From CAYRFQ01 sp964423615 (lineage in GTDB: Bacteria > Planctomycetota > Planctomycetia > Gemmatales > Gemmataceae), in NCBI GenBank assembly GCA_964423615.1, contig CAYRFQ010000047.1, positions 1-53,300 on the forward strand: a stretch of 53,300 nt of DNA, written 5' to 3'. The translations under genes and the position numbers were made by a program. Shown here in pieces: positions 26,698 to 35,053 of the stretch. The notes beneath the pieces are model-generated. The model was not told the DNA's origin. It searched no databases and saw only the letters and a program-made list of their open reading frames with translations. Position 1 is the stretch's first letter, and each line of letters starts with the position of its first letter.

Positions 26698-27879
26698 ATG
26701 TCGTTCGTTCGTGCTCTTCTTCTGTTCGTTGTAGTCGTTTCGGTCGGTTCCGCAGAACAAATCCGGCTCCTTGGGAGCAAGACCGTTAACGGTGAGGTGG
26801 TCTCGATAAAAAACGACGAACTCACGTATCGGGAACCTGGGGGAAAAGTCGAGAAAGTCTCGATCAAGCAGGTTTTGGGAATTACCTACGCTCCGACGCG
26901 ACCGTTGGGGCCTTCGAAAGAATATGTCTTCTTGCGGTTGTCCGACGGGACCGAACTGGCTTGTTCCTCGATCCGGTTTAAGGTCGACAGTCTGGACGCG
27001 ACGACGCTGGGGGGGGCGAAGTTTTCCGTCCCGCTCACAAGCCTTGTTGGGATGTTGCGTGGTGCCAACGAAAAGAAAGTCCGCTTACAGTTCGAAAAGA
27101 TCTACGGAAACAAAGTCAAGACAGATCGCGTGTTTGTTTACTCTAAAAAGACCGGGATCTTGAACCCGTTGCAAGGAGTCCTTGGAACGATCGATGCCGA
27201 GAAGCAGAGGATCGAATTTCAAACAGGAGGACAAGTCATCTCGGCCAACCTGACGAAGCTCAAAGGGCTCGTTTTTTACCGCAAGGCAGCCATCATCGAC
27301 CCTCCGATTTGCATGGCCTACGACAACGTCGGGAATGTCTTTGCCATCAAAACACTCGAGTTGGAAGACAGGAAATGCACGTTGGAGACCTCGAGTGGGG
27401 TCAAGGGTACGCTGGATGTGGCAAGTCTCACTCGCCTCGATTACAACAGCGGAAAACTCGTTTATCTCTCGGACATCCCGCCCGTTGATGTGATCGAGAA
27501 GTCCGGGATCGGCCTGCTCATCCGATACCAACAAGACACAAATCTGGAAGGTCAACCGATCGTGCTGGATAAGCAGTACGGCAAAGGGCTTTCCATGCAC
27601 GCGCATACTGAGTTGGAGTACGACCTGGGACGGAAGTTCAAGAATTTCATTGCTGTCCTGGGTGTCGACAATCGCTCCGGATCGATTCCGAGCAAGGCGA
27701 CCGTGACAATCCTGTGCGACAACGTGCAAGTCTTCCAAAAGCAAGTCAACCCGAAAAAGGCCATCCCGTTCGCTTTGGATGTTAACAACGTTGGTCGGCT
27801 TCGTATTATTGTTAGCTCGAAGAATTTGTTCGACTTGCACGACCATGCAACTTTGGCCGATGTTCGGGTCACCAAGTAG
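26698..27879 (+). CDS. Exported protein with C-terminal NPCBM-like carbohydrate-binding domain
   Basis: 393 aa from ATG 26698, with GAGGA 6 bases upstream; the frame from 26674 is rejected. A signal peptide (MSFVRALLLFVVVVSVGSA) precedes a beta-rich region of repeated short units (GEVVSIKNDELTYREPGG, GVLGTIDAEKQRIEFQTG, GVKGTLDVASLTRLDY) resembling SH3- or LSM-like barrels. The last 130 residues (YGKGLSMHAHTELEYDLGRKFKNFIAVLGVDN to LADVRVTK) match the NPCBM pattern, a beta-sandwich that binds glycans. It is likely an envelope or secreted protein that attaches to a polysaccharide. A perfect 19-bp inverted repeat lies 60 bp after the stop. Confidence 0.82.
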   Translation: MSFVRALLLFVVVVSVGSAEQIRLLGSKTVNGEVVSIKNDELTYREPGGKVEKVSIKQVLGITYAPTRPLGPSKEYVFLRLSDGTELACSSIRFKVDSLDATTLGGAKFSVPLTSLVGMLRGANEKKVRLQFEKIYGNKVKTDRVFVYSKKTGILNPLQGVLGTIDAEKQRIEFQTGGQVISANLTKLKGLVFYRKAAIIDPPICMAYDNVGNVFAIKTLELEDRKCTLETSSGVKGTLDVASLTRLDYNSGKLVYLSDIPPVDVIEKSGIGLLIRYQQDTNLEGQPIVLDKQYGKGLSMHAHTELEYDLGRKFKNFIAVLGVDNRSGSIPSKATVTILCDNVQVFQKQVNPKKAIPFALDVNNVGRLRIIVSSKNLFDLHDHATLADVRVTK

Positions 27880-27938
27880 CATGGTGGAGCGGGTGTGGTG
27901 ATGTCTTGTGCCAACTCTCGAAACAGAATCCGGACACG

Positions 27939-27995
27939 AACCCGAAGCGCCAGCGAGCAGGTCGAAGAAACAGATCCTCGCTGGCGCTTCGGGTT
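27939..27995. repeat. Perfect 19-bp inverted repeat
   Basis: AACCCGAAGCGCCAGCGAG (27939-27957) is followed after 19 bases by its exact reverse complement (27977-27995). The hairpin lies between the NPCBM gene and the HtrA gene. Sequences like this (CCCGAAGCGCCAGCGAGG) are, from memory, frequent in planctomycete intergenic DNA, so it is probably a dispersed genomic repeat that may also slow transcription. Confidence 0.85.
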
Positions 27996-28093
27996 AATGT
28001 TCTGACGGCCGACCACACCCAACTTCGACTCCCAACGACGCTAAGTTCTACCCGACATTATTTTGGTATCGTTCGATTTACAAAGGAAGCACC

Positions 28094-30004
28094 ATGCATA
28101 ATCCAGAGGTTGCCATCAAGCGTTGGCTTGGGGCAATAGCCTTCGCTCTGACAATCCCGGTTGTGGCCCAAGCCGCCGACATCGACGATGTCCTGAAAAA
28201 CCAGGCCCAGCGGATCAAAGTCATCAATAGCGTCAAGCCTTCGGTCGTTGCTATCTTTCCCCGCGGTGGGAAAGGTGGTGGTTCTGGCGTCTTGATCAGT
28301 CCGGATGGGTATGCGTTGACGAACTGGCACGTTGTGAGTTCGTCGAACGGGACGATGAAGTGTGGTTTGCCGGACGGGGTCTTGTACGATGCGGTTCTCG
28401 TGGGTTGGGATAAAATTGGGGATGTGGCCTTGATCAAGTTGCTCCATCCGAACGGCAACCTCATTTTGCCGAACGGCAACTTGTATGTCCAAGACGCCAA
28501 GACGAAGAAGTTCAAAGAGACTCCGCAGGACCCGAAAGAGAAATTCCTGTTCCCGTATGCGAAGCTGGGCGACAGCGACGCGGTCCGCGAGGGTGACTGG
28601 TCACTCGCGATGGGTAACCCTTTTCTGTTGGCGACCGACTTCACCCCCACTGTCACATTCGGCATGATTAGCGGTGTCCATCGCTATCAACCACCGTCCG
28701 GAATTTTCCTTGAGTACACGGACTGCATCCAGATCGATACCTCGATTAACCCAGGGAACTCGGGAGGACCGCTGTTTGACATGAAGGGAGAGTTGATCGG
28801 GATCAACGGACGCGGGTCGTTCGACAAACGACGTCGCATCAACTCGGGCGTTGGATATGCCATCTCGATCAACCAAATCAAGAACTTCATGGGCCACCTC
28901 AAGGCTGGGATGGATGCCGACCACGCGACACTCGGAGCCGCCTTCCGAACCGCCACGTCCGGGGACGGGACCGCCCGAATCATGGTCGATTCGATTCTGC
29001 CCGACAGCGATGCGGCCGACAAAGGATTGGATCTCGACGACGAACTCGTCTCGTTTAATGGCCGGGTGATCACGAGCACGAATCAATACAATAACGTCCT
29101 CAAGATCGTCCCCCGCGGATGGAAAGTTCCTGTTGGTTTCCGACACAATGGCCTACGAAAACAAGAACTCATTCGTCTGGCCGGGGCTCAACGGCGGGTC
29201 ATCGGTGGTCAGCCCAAACCGAAGCCAAAGCCACGACCCAAACGTGGAACGCCGAGTCGGCCGTCGCCTGCGAAGAAATACCTGATCACCAAGGGTGACC
29301 CCTCTTACGTCTTGAACAAATTTTTCAACAAGTTTCAACAAGACCAAGTTCTCAAGGATTTCAAGAAGCACGGCAGCTTCGCGAAGTTCCAGGGACCATG
29401 GACGATCGACGCGCAAATCAGTTTGGGACGTTTGAAGTCCAAAGACAAGTTCCGGTTGGAAATTACCGAAGATCGCAAGAAGGAGCCGTACGTCACGTTG
29501 AAAGTCGGTGCGTTCCCGTACTCGCTCAAACCTGAAGCGTCTCTGCCGGCTTTGGATTACCGTAAGCCCGATGGCAGCGGGGGATTTTTAGCGGCGATGT
29601 ACCTGTACCGGCGGTTCCTGACCAAGGGCCTTGAAGGTTTCAAAGGTTCTCCGTTGCACATGGGCTACGAACCCATCTACCCGCCGACTCCGGACGCCAA
29701 GGCCCCCACGGACTGGAAGAAACGACAAGTCTTGGCCGAGACTGTGAAGATGCGACACGGACAGTTTCGGGTGAAGTGGTACTTCGGACTTGGTGGCGAG
29801 GAAAAAGGAAAACTGCTAGCGATGGAGATGTATCCTGACCCGGCGCAAGATATTGAAGACGTTCCTCCCGCGGAGGTTTACTTCTCCGACTATCGTCCCG
29901 GTCCGGGTGGCGGACTCTTGCCGTACCGAATTCAAGTGCGTTACCGTGGTGGATTCTACGGGACTGTAAACGTCACCCAATTTGATCTCAAGACAGCCGG
30001 ATAA
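28094..30004 (+). CDS. Exported HtrA/DegP-type serine protease with one PDZ and a novel C-terminal domain
   Basis: 636 aa with signal peptide (WLGAIAFALTIPVVAQAA) and AAAGGAAG upstream of ATG 28094. The trypsin-like domain has a complete triad: His79 (ALTNWHVV), Asp110 (IGDVALIKL) and Ser222 (NPGNSGGPLF). A PDZ domain (about 285-365, IMVDSILPDSDAADKGLDLDDELVSFNG) follows, then a Lys/Pro-rich linker (PKPKPKPRPKRG) and a roughly 240-residue C-terminal region of unknown fold (KGDPSYVLNKFFNKFQ to NVTQFDL). HtrA proteins degrade or refold misfolded envelope proteins. This is the only member of the three-gene series that keeps its active site; the two relatives downstream have lost theirs. Confidence 0.92.
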   Translation: MHNPEVAIKRWLGAIAFALTIPVVAQAADIDDVLKNQAQRIKVINSVKPSVVAIFPRGGKGGGSGVLISPDGYALTNWHVVSSSNGTMKCGLPDGVLYDAVLVGWDKIGDVALIKLLHPNGNLILPNGNLYVQDAKTKKFKETPQDPKEKFLFPYAKLGDSDAVREGDWSLAMGNPFLLATDFTPTVTFGMISGVHRYQPPSGIFLEYTDCIQIDTSINPGNSGGPLFDMKGELIGINGRGSFDKRRRINSGVGYAISINQIKNFMGHLKAGMDADHATLGAAFRTATSGDGTARIMVDSILPDSDAADKGLDLDDELVSFNGRVITSTNQYNNVLKIVPRGWKVPVGFRHNGLRKQELIRLAGAQRRVIGGQPKPKPKPRPKRGTPSRPSPAKKYLITKGDPSYVLNKFFNKFQQDQVLKDFKKHGSFAKFQGPWTIDAQISLGRLKSKDKFRLEITEDRKKEPYVTLKVGAFPYSLKPEASLPALDYRKPDGSGGFLAAMYLYRRFLTKGLEGFKGSPLHMGYEPIYPPTPDAKAPTDWKKRQVLAETVKMRHGQFRVKWYFGLGGEEKGKLLAMEMYPDPAQDIEDVPPAEVYFSDYRPGPGGGLLPYRIQVRYRGGFYGTVNVTQFDLKTAG

Positions 30005-30127
30005 CGGTCTTTTTGGGATTTTTAGGTGTTTGGTTTTTTTGGTCGAAGGCTGAGTTTTCCTTGGAGAATGCCCAGGGGTGAGGAACTTGGCCTTGAAACG
30101 GAAAAGAAATGCTTACCCGGTTCGCAT

Positions 30128-30282
30128 GTACACGCTAGGGGCGGTCGGATCAATAAGAGTCGTGTTTGTTCTGGTTCTTTGAGTTCCGTGGGTTCACACA
30201 CCCACGGCTAGGATCTTTCGCCCCTGCAGGGCTGCGAACCGAAAACGCGACACTTGTCTATCCGGCTATCGGCTGCGTGTAC
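30128..30282 (+). repeat. Dispersed palindromic element, family 1 (best copy A)
   Basis: A 155-bp imperfect palindrome. The left end GTACACGC (30128-30135) is mirrored by GCGTGTAC (30275-30282), and the arms stay alignable inward for about 45 bases. The centre has two hairpins: CCGTGGGT/ACCCACGG (30186-30193 with 30200-30207) and GCCC-CTGCA-GGGC (30220-30232). A preceding block, GGAAAAGAAATGCTT (30100-30114), is also shared with the copy near 46108. No transposase is encoded. It looks like a MITE- or REP-type non-autonomous element. Confidence 0.75.
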
Positions 30283-30461
30283 CTACGACAGACAGAAAAA
30301 CCGGACGACTAGAAATGTTGCGATCTTCGGCCAAAACCTACGAACGCCCCTACGGAAGAAACTGGCATTTCGGTTAGTTTGGCCGTGATGCCTCGACTGA
30401 CAATTCGAGCGGGACGACTTGCAGAAACAAGTGAGAAGTACACCATAAAGGACCTCGAACG

Positions 30462-31583
30462 ATGAACAGACGACCGAATATGAATGCCAAGATGTACCTT
30501 TGGTGGATGACTGCGAGTTTCGCCGTCCTCGTCGGAGGTATGGTCAACGAAGCTGGATTCGCCCAGGAAAGAGGAACGACCGCAGCCGAATACGTGAACC
30601 GAAGGATGGTCAAACTTTTTGGCTCAGGTGGCTACAAGGGGTTGCCTGCTTACGGGAGCGGCATGTTGGTTTCTGCCACGGGGCACATCTTGACGGTCAA
30701 CAACCACATTCTCAACACGAATGATCTTCGAATCCATCTCGCCGATGGTCGAAGGTTGCGTGGACGAGTCATCTCGAAGGAACCGGAACTCGACGTCGCG
30801 TTGATCAAGATCACGGAGGAAGTGGAAGGATTGCCGCACTTTGACTTCGCCGCCGCCGTCAAACGAAAGCCGCTCGAAGTCGGGGACTGGGTGTTGGCGT
30901 TTAGTAACCAGTTCGAGATTGCTACGGGTGACGAGCCAATGACCATTCAGCATGGGACTGTGAGCGCGTACACGAGTTTGCGAGGTCGTCGGGGTGTGTT
31001 CGACGCGCCGTTCATGGGCAAAGCCTACTTTCTCGACCAGGTCATCTGTAACCCTGGATCGGCGGGTGGCGTTCTTACCGATTACAAAGGCCAACTTGTT
31101 GGAATCGTTGGGCGTGAGTTCAAGAATCGAAACACCGACACATGGATCAACTACGCCGTCCCGATCCACGCCATCGCGAAGGTCTTCCGGAAAAAGAAGG
31201 GCGAGAAGGAAGCCAAAGAAGTTGAGGTGAGCATGAGCGAGTTCGTGAAACTGGCCATTGCCGGGAAATACAAGGAAGGTCGAAAGAGAACTCGCAAGAA
31301 ACGAGGCGGTGGTTATACCGGAATTACTCTGGTTCCCAACGTTGTGGAAGTGACGCCTCCGTACGTCGATCGTGTACAGGACAATTCCCCAGCGGCGAAG
31401 GCTGGCTTGCGCCCCGATGACCGCATCGTGTATGTCGACGGTGAGTTGATTCAAACGATCCAAGAATACTGGAAAATGCTGGATTCGTATGCGCCAGGCG
31501 AGGAGATCACTTTCGACGTTCAACGAGGAAGTGGCCTCGTGCGAGCTACGTTCAAACTCGAGAAACTTCCCCAGGTGAAGTAA
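30462..31583 (+). CDS. HtrA-like protein lacking the catalytic serine (pseudoprotease), one PDZ
   Basis: 373 aa, with AAAGGA 9 bases upstream and a signal peptide (LWWMTASFAVLVGGMVNEAGFA). The trypsin-like fold is clear: YGSGMLVSATGHILTVNNHIL with His82, and ELDVALIKI with Asp111. In the nucleophile loop, however, NPGNSGGPL is NPGSAGGVL, which places Ala201 where the serine should be. A basic linker (KEGRKRTRKKRGGG) leads to a PDZ domain (about 290-365, VDRVQDNSPAAKAGLRPDDRIVYVDG). It should bind rather than cut substrates, perhaps regulating or presenting clients to the active protease encoded upstream. A Ser200 acting as a shifted nucleophile cannot be excluded. Confidence 0.88.
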   Translation: MNRRPNMNAKMYLWWMTASFAVLVGGMVNEAGFAQERGTTAAEYVNRRMVKLFGSGGYKGLPAYGSGMLVSATGHILTVNNHILNTNDLRIHLADGRRLRGRVISKEPELDVALIKITEEVEGLPHFDFAAAVKRKPLEVGDWVLAFSNQFEIATGDEPMTIQHGTVSAYTSLRGRRGVFDAPFMGKAYFLDQVICNPGSAGGVLTDYKGQLVGIVGREFKNRNTDTWINYAVPIHAIAKVFRKKKGEKEAKEVEVSMSEFVKLAIAGKYKEGRKRTRKKRGGGYTGITLVPNVVEVTPPYVDRVQDNSPAAKAGLRPDDRIVYVDGELIQTIQEYWKMLDSYAPGEEITFDVQRGSGLVRATFKLEKLPQVK

Positions 31584-31706
31584 CAATCGTGATGAAACGT
31601 AAGCGGAAGTTGATTGAGCCGTTTGCGTAATCCGAATGGGCAGGGATCGAGATTCCCCGTCCCGAAAATACATACATTCCGCATCCCTTCTGTGAGGATC
31701 ATCCTA

Positions 31707-33818
31707 ATGTTGTGGCGTTCTGTGTCACTCACGATGCTTGGTTTGATGGGGTTGGGTCTTTTCGTTGGCGGCGTACACGCCCAAGGAAACGAAGCCTACC
31801 AGAAAGTTACGAAAGCTGCGATCAAGAAAGTGGCTCCGAGCGTGGTTCAGATCGTCACGCAAGGCGGTACGAACATCGTCGTTGTCGGCAAGAAAGGAGC
31901 CAAGTTTCGAAAAGCACTTGGGCCGACGACGGGTGTCGTTGTGTCCGAAGACGGGTACGTTATCTCGAGTGCATTCAACTTCATTAACAAGCCGGCGACG
32001 ATCTTGATCGAGGTCCCTGGGCGGAAGGAAAAATACGTCGCCAAGAGGGTAGCGACAGATACGTCTCGTATGCTTACGCTCTTGAAAATCGACGCCAAGG
32101 GGTTGCCGGTTCCGGAAATCGCACCGGAGAGCGATATCCAAATTGGCCAGTGGGCATTCGCCCTGGGGCGAACGCTGGACTTCGAAGAAAACAACTTGCC
32201 GTCGGTGCACGTTGGCATCATCAGTGCGAAGAATCGTGTGTGGGGCAAATGTCTCCAAACCGATGCTAATACGTCTCCGGCTAACTATGGCGGAGCCTTG
32301 ATCGACATCAAGGGGCGGGTTCAAGGGATCATCGTCCCGGCTTCTCCGCGTGGCGACGGAGCCACCGCTGGAACGGAGTGGTACGATTCGGGTATCGGCT
32401 TTGCCGTGCCGCTCGAAGACGTGATGGCCATTTTGCCTCGTCTGAAAAAAGGTCGAGACCTCAAGAAAGGATTGCTGGGGGTCCAACTTCGTAGTCGAGA
32501 TTACTACAGCACTCAACCGGTCGTCGCACGCATCACGCCAGATTCGGCGGCTGCGCGTGCTGGCCTTCGTTCCGGGGACGTCATTACCAAAATCGAGGGC
32601 AAGAAGGTCGTTCGGTTCGCCCAAATTTTGCACTTGCTAGGGCCGAAGTACGAAGGCGACTTCATCTCGTTGACCTACAAACGTGGGGCCAAGGAAACGA
32701 CAATCCCCAAGCTCCAACTCGTCGGAAAACTGACCGCGTTTGTCAATGCGTACATGGGAATTTTGCCGATGCGGGACGATCCCAAGTTGGGTGTCCAGAT
32801 TCGCTATGTGTACCCCGAGTCTCCGGCGGCGGAAGCCAAATTGGCCGCGGGTGATCGGATTGTTGGGTACACCAAGGACAAGAAGATGATGTCGTTCGCG
32901 GGGAAAGAACGGAGCCGAAACGAGTTGATGGCTTACGTGAACACTCTTCGGCCTGGAACACCGTTGGTTCTCAATGTCCAACGCAAAGGTGGGGCCAAGA
33001 TGGAGAAGGTCACGGTGAAGCTCGGCGAATTTCCAGGGACGGCTCAAGACAAACCGGATGCTCCGCCCGAGGGAGAAGAGTTGCCGGAGATTGCTTCGCT
33101 CAAAAAGGCGCTGGTCCCTATAGGTGGAGCGAAGAAGCCGGCACCGAAACAACCAAAGAAGGATGGGGAGCAGAATGAAGAAGAGAATATCGAAACGGGG
33201 CTGTTAAAACGGAAGACCGCAAGTGGTAACAGCGAATATTGGTTGTACGTTCACGAAAACTATGACCCGAACGTTTCCCAGGCCCTGTTGGTTTGGATTC
33301 ATCCACCCAATCAAGGGCAGCTCAAGGACGTTAATGCCTTCACGGAAATGTGGGATCCGGCGTGTCTTGCGAAGAACATACTCATCGCCATTCCCAAAAA
33401 CGTTACGGATGGAGCCTGGCGATCGTCCGACTCAGAAATAATCGCCGACGTGATTAGTGACGTTACCGGCAAGTACACCGTTGACAAGAAACGCGTCGTT
33501 ACCCACGGGATCAGTCAAGGTGGTCAGATGGCGATTTACATGGGTTTCAATGCTCGGAATTTGGTCCGTGGGGTCGCTGTTTCGGGTGCCGTTCCCAAAA
33601 ACATCAAGGAGAACGTCACGACCAACCGACTCCAACTTTTTGTCGTTGGGGGAGATCGCGATCCAGTATTCGCGGCGATCGAAAAGGGTGTTACCGAACT
33701 CCAAGAAAAGCGTTTGCCAGTGACTTACCGAGGCGTCGAAAGGTTGGGTCGGCAATATATGCCAACGGAAATATTGATCGAGATGATTCGTTGGATGGAT
33801 TGTCTGGACCGAATATAA
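31707..33818 (+). CDS. Catalytically dead HtrA-like protein with two PDZ domains fused to a degenerate alpha/beta-hydrolase
   Basis: 703 aa from ATG 31707 (GAGGA 9 bases upstream; the frame from 31614 is rejected). A signal peptide (LTMLGLMGLGLFVGGVHAQ) is followed by a trypsin-like domain in which all three catalytic positions are replaced: His by Phe90 (VISSAFNF), Asp by Met122 (RMLTLLKID) and Ser by Tyr194 (SPANYGGAL). Two PDZ domains follow (about 255-330 and 355-445), then a Pro/Lys-rich linker and an esterase-like alpha/beta-hydrolase domain (about 495-700) with nucleophile elbow GISQGGQ (Ser603) and Asp650/652, but Arg682 (RLGRQYMP) where a His is usual. The protein is best seen as an exported scaffold or binding protein. 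It ends the six-gene exported stretch; a terminator follows. Confidence 0.88.
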   Translation: MLWRSVSLTMLGLMGLGLFVGGVHAQGNEAYQKVTKAAIKKVAPSVVQIVTQGGTNIVVVGKKGAKFRKALGPTTGVVVSEDGYVISSAFNFINKPATILIEVPGRKEKYVAKRVATDTSRMLTLLKIDAKGLPVPEIAPESDIQIGQWAFALGRTLDFEENNLPSVHVGIISAKNRVWGKCLQTDANTSPANYGGALIDIKGRVQGIIVPASPRGDGATAGTEWYDSGIGFAVPLEDVMAILPRLKKGRDLKKGLLGVQLRSRDYYSTQPVVARITPDSAAARAGLRSGDVITKIEGKKVVRFAQILHLLGPKYEGDFISLTYKRGAKETTIPKLQLVGKLTAFVNAYMGILPMRDDPKLGVQIRYVYPESPAAEAKLAAGDRIVGYTKDKKMMSFAGKERSRNELMAYVNTLRPGTPLVLNVQRKGGAKMEKVTVKLGEFPGTAQDKPDAPPEGEELPEIASLKKALVPIGGAKKPAPKQPKKDGEQNEEENIETGLLKRKTASGNSEYWLYVHENYDPNVSQALLVWIHPPNQGQLKDVNAFTEMWDPACLAKNILIAIPKNVTDGAWRSSDSEIIADVISDVTGKYTVDKKRVVTHGISQGGQMAIYMGFNARNLVRGVAVSGAVPKNIKENVTTNRLQLFVVGGDRDPVFAAIEKGVTELQEKRLPVTYRGVERLGRQYMPTEILIEMIRWMDCLDRI

Positions 33819-33853
33819 TCCGGCAGCCAGCTGTTCCCGAAATACTCCTCTCC

Positions 33854-33887
33854 AAAGGGTCATGGTTCTATCCATGGCCCTTTTCTT
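33854..33887 (+). terminator. Rho-independent terminator after the pseudoprotease-hydrolase gene
   Basis: AAAGGGTCATGG (33854-33865) and CCATGGCCCTTT (33872-33883) pair over 12 bp with one G-U, with a 6-base loop, and the run TTTTCTTT follows. It closes the stretch of exported-protein genes. Confidence 0.85.
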
Positions 33888-33948
33888 TAGGGTCAGAGAG
33901 TTTACCAGAATGGAACGGATGGATCACAACCGTTGGGTGTGCTTCTGA

Positions 33949-34060
33949 TGGGCGGATCAATACTTGGCGTGTTTGCGCTGGTTCTTTGAATTCCTTTGGT
34001 TTCCACCCATGGCCGGGAGCCTAGAAACCAAAACACGACACTTGTTTAGCCGACTGCCCT
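33949..34060 (+). repeat. Dispersed palindromic element, family 1 (short copy C)
   Basis: The left arm (GGGCGGATCAATACTTGGCG onwards, from 33950) and the right arm ending CGACTGCCC (34059) are inverted relative to each other and match the arms of the copy at 30128-30282, including GGTTCTTTGA and ACACGACACTTGT. The GC-rich second inner hairpin is missing. It sits between the exported-protein stretch and the convergent PEP-mutase family gene. Confidence 0.6.
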
Positions 34061-34101
34061 ACTTGCCCGTTGCAGTTCTCAAGAGTCGACGGAATGACGG
34101 T

Positions 34102-34965
34102 TTAGTCTACTCCAAATCGTTGCGCGAGTTCATATTTCTCATCGACGCCGATGAGTTGATTGAACTCTGAAAAAGACATGAGTTGAGCGTGCTCGTCAGC
34201 GGTGGTTCCGGCGGTTTTCAATCGCGAATAGGTTTCCTGGATTACCTTGGCCGCGGCGAACAGTCCGGCGAGGGGATATAAAATGAGATGGAACCCGAGT
34301 TGGGATAGTTGGTCTTTGGGGAGAACGGGTGTACGGCCTCCTTCGATCATGTTGGCTACGTTGGGAGCCGGTGATCGACGACCGATTTCGGCCATTTCAT
34401 CCAAGGAAGTGGGGGCTTCGACGAAGCTGGCGTCCGCTCCGGCTTCGCGGGCGGCTTCGACGCGGGCAATGGCTTCCTCCATCCCAACCACTGCCAGGGC
34501 GTCGGTCCTGGCAACGATGAAGAAATCACGGCCCTCTCGGGCGGCATTCGCAGCACGAATCTTGTCGATGTACTCTTTGCGTTCGATGACTTTCTTGCCT
34601 TTCATGTGGCCGCATTTCTTGGGCCACACCTGATCTTCGAGGAAACACCCCGCTGCACCGGCTGCAATGAGTTCGTTGATGGTCCGGTAGACGTTCAACG
34701 GATTGCCATAGCCGGTATCCGCGTCCACGATAATGGGTATGTCGACGGCCAAGCAAATCCTGCGGGCGCGATCGATCATCTCGGTCTGTGTCAGTAGGCC
34801 GAAATCTGGTTCGCCGATGGCAGTGGCGGCAACAGAATACCCTGAGATGAAAGCCATCGGAAATCCCGCTTGAACGGCAAGACGAGCCGACAGCGTGTCG
34901 AAGATCCCAGGGAAAGCTAACGAACCAGTTTGCTCAAGGATTTGATGAACACGAGTTTGGGACAT
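34102..34965 (-). CDS. Isocitrate lyase / PEP mutase superfamily enzyme
   Basis: 287 aa, the usual length of the short PEP-mutase/methylisocitrate-lyase group. Metal-binding DADTGYGNP (81-89), the EDQ triad (110-112) and the catalytic-loop motif KKCGH (116-120, usually KRCGH in lyases) are present. Related enzymes cleave 2-methylisocitrate, 2,3-dimethylmalate or oxaloacetate, or rearrange C-P bonds. The KKCGH loop favours a lyase (C-C bond cleavage) over PEP mutase, which has a different loop. No methylcitrate synthase or phosphonate genes are adjacent, so the substrate is open. The gene is 88 bp downstream of the betaine-binding gene on the same strand and may be co-transcribed with it. Confidence 0.9.
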   Translation of the reverse strand: MSQTRVHQILEQTGSLAFPGIFDTLSARLAVQAGFPMAFISGYSVAATAIGEPDFGLLTQTEMIDRARRICLAVDIPIIVDADTGYGNPLNVYRTINELIAAGAAGCFLEDQVWPKKCGHMKGKKVIERKEYIDKIRAANAAREGRDFFIVARTDALAVVGMEEAIARVEAAREAGADASFVEAPTSLDEMAEIGRRSPAPNVANMIEGGRTPVLPKDQLSQLGFHLILYPLAGLFAAAKVIQETYSRLKTAGTTADEHAQLMSFSEFNQLIGVDEKYELAQRFGVD

Positions 34966-35053
34966 GAGTTCGCCTTGTGTTTTCTGGTGGTTGTTTTTGG
35001 CTCTGAGGAACTCTTTGCGGCTTTCGTCGAGGAGTTTCTCCGAAGACGGAAAT

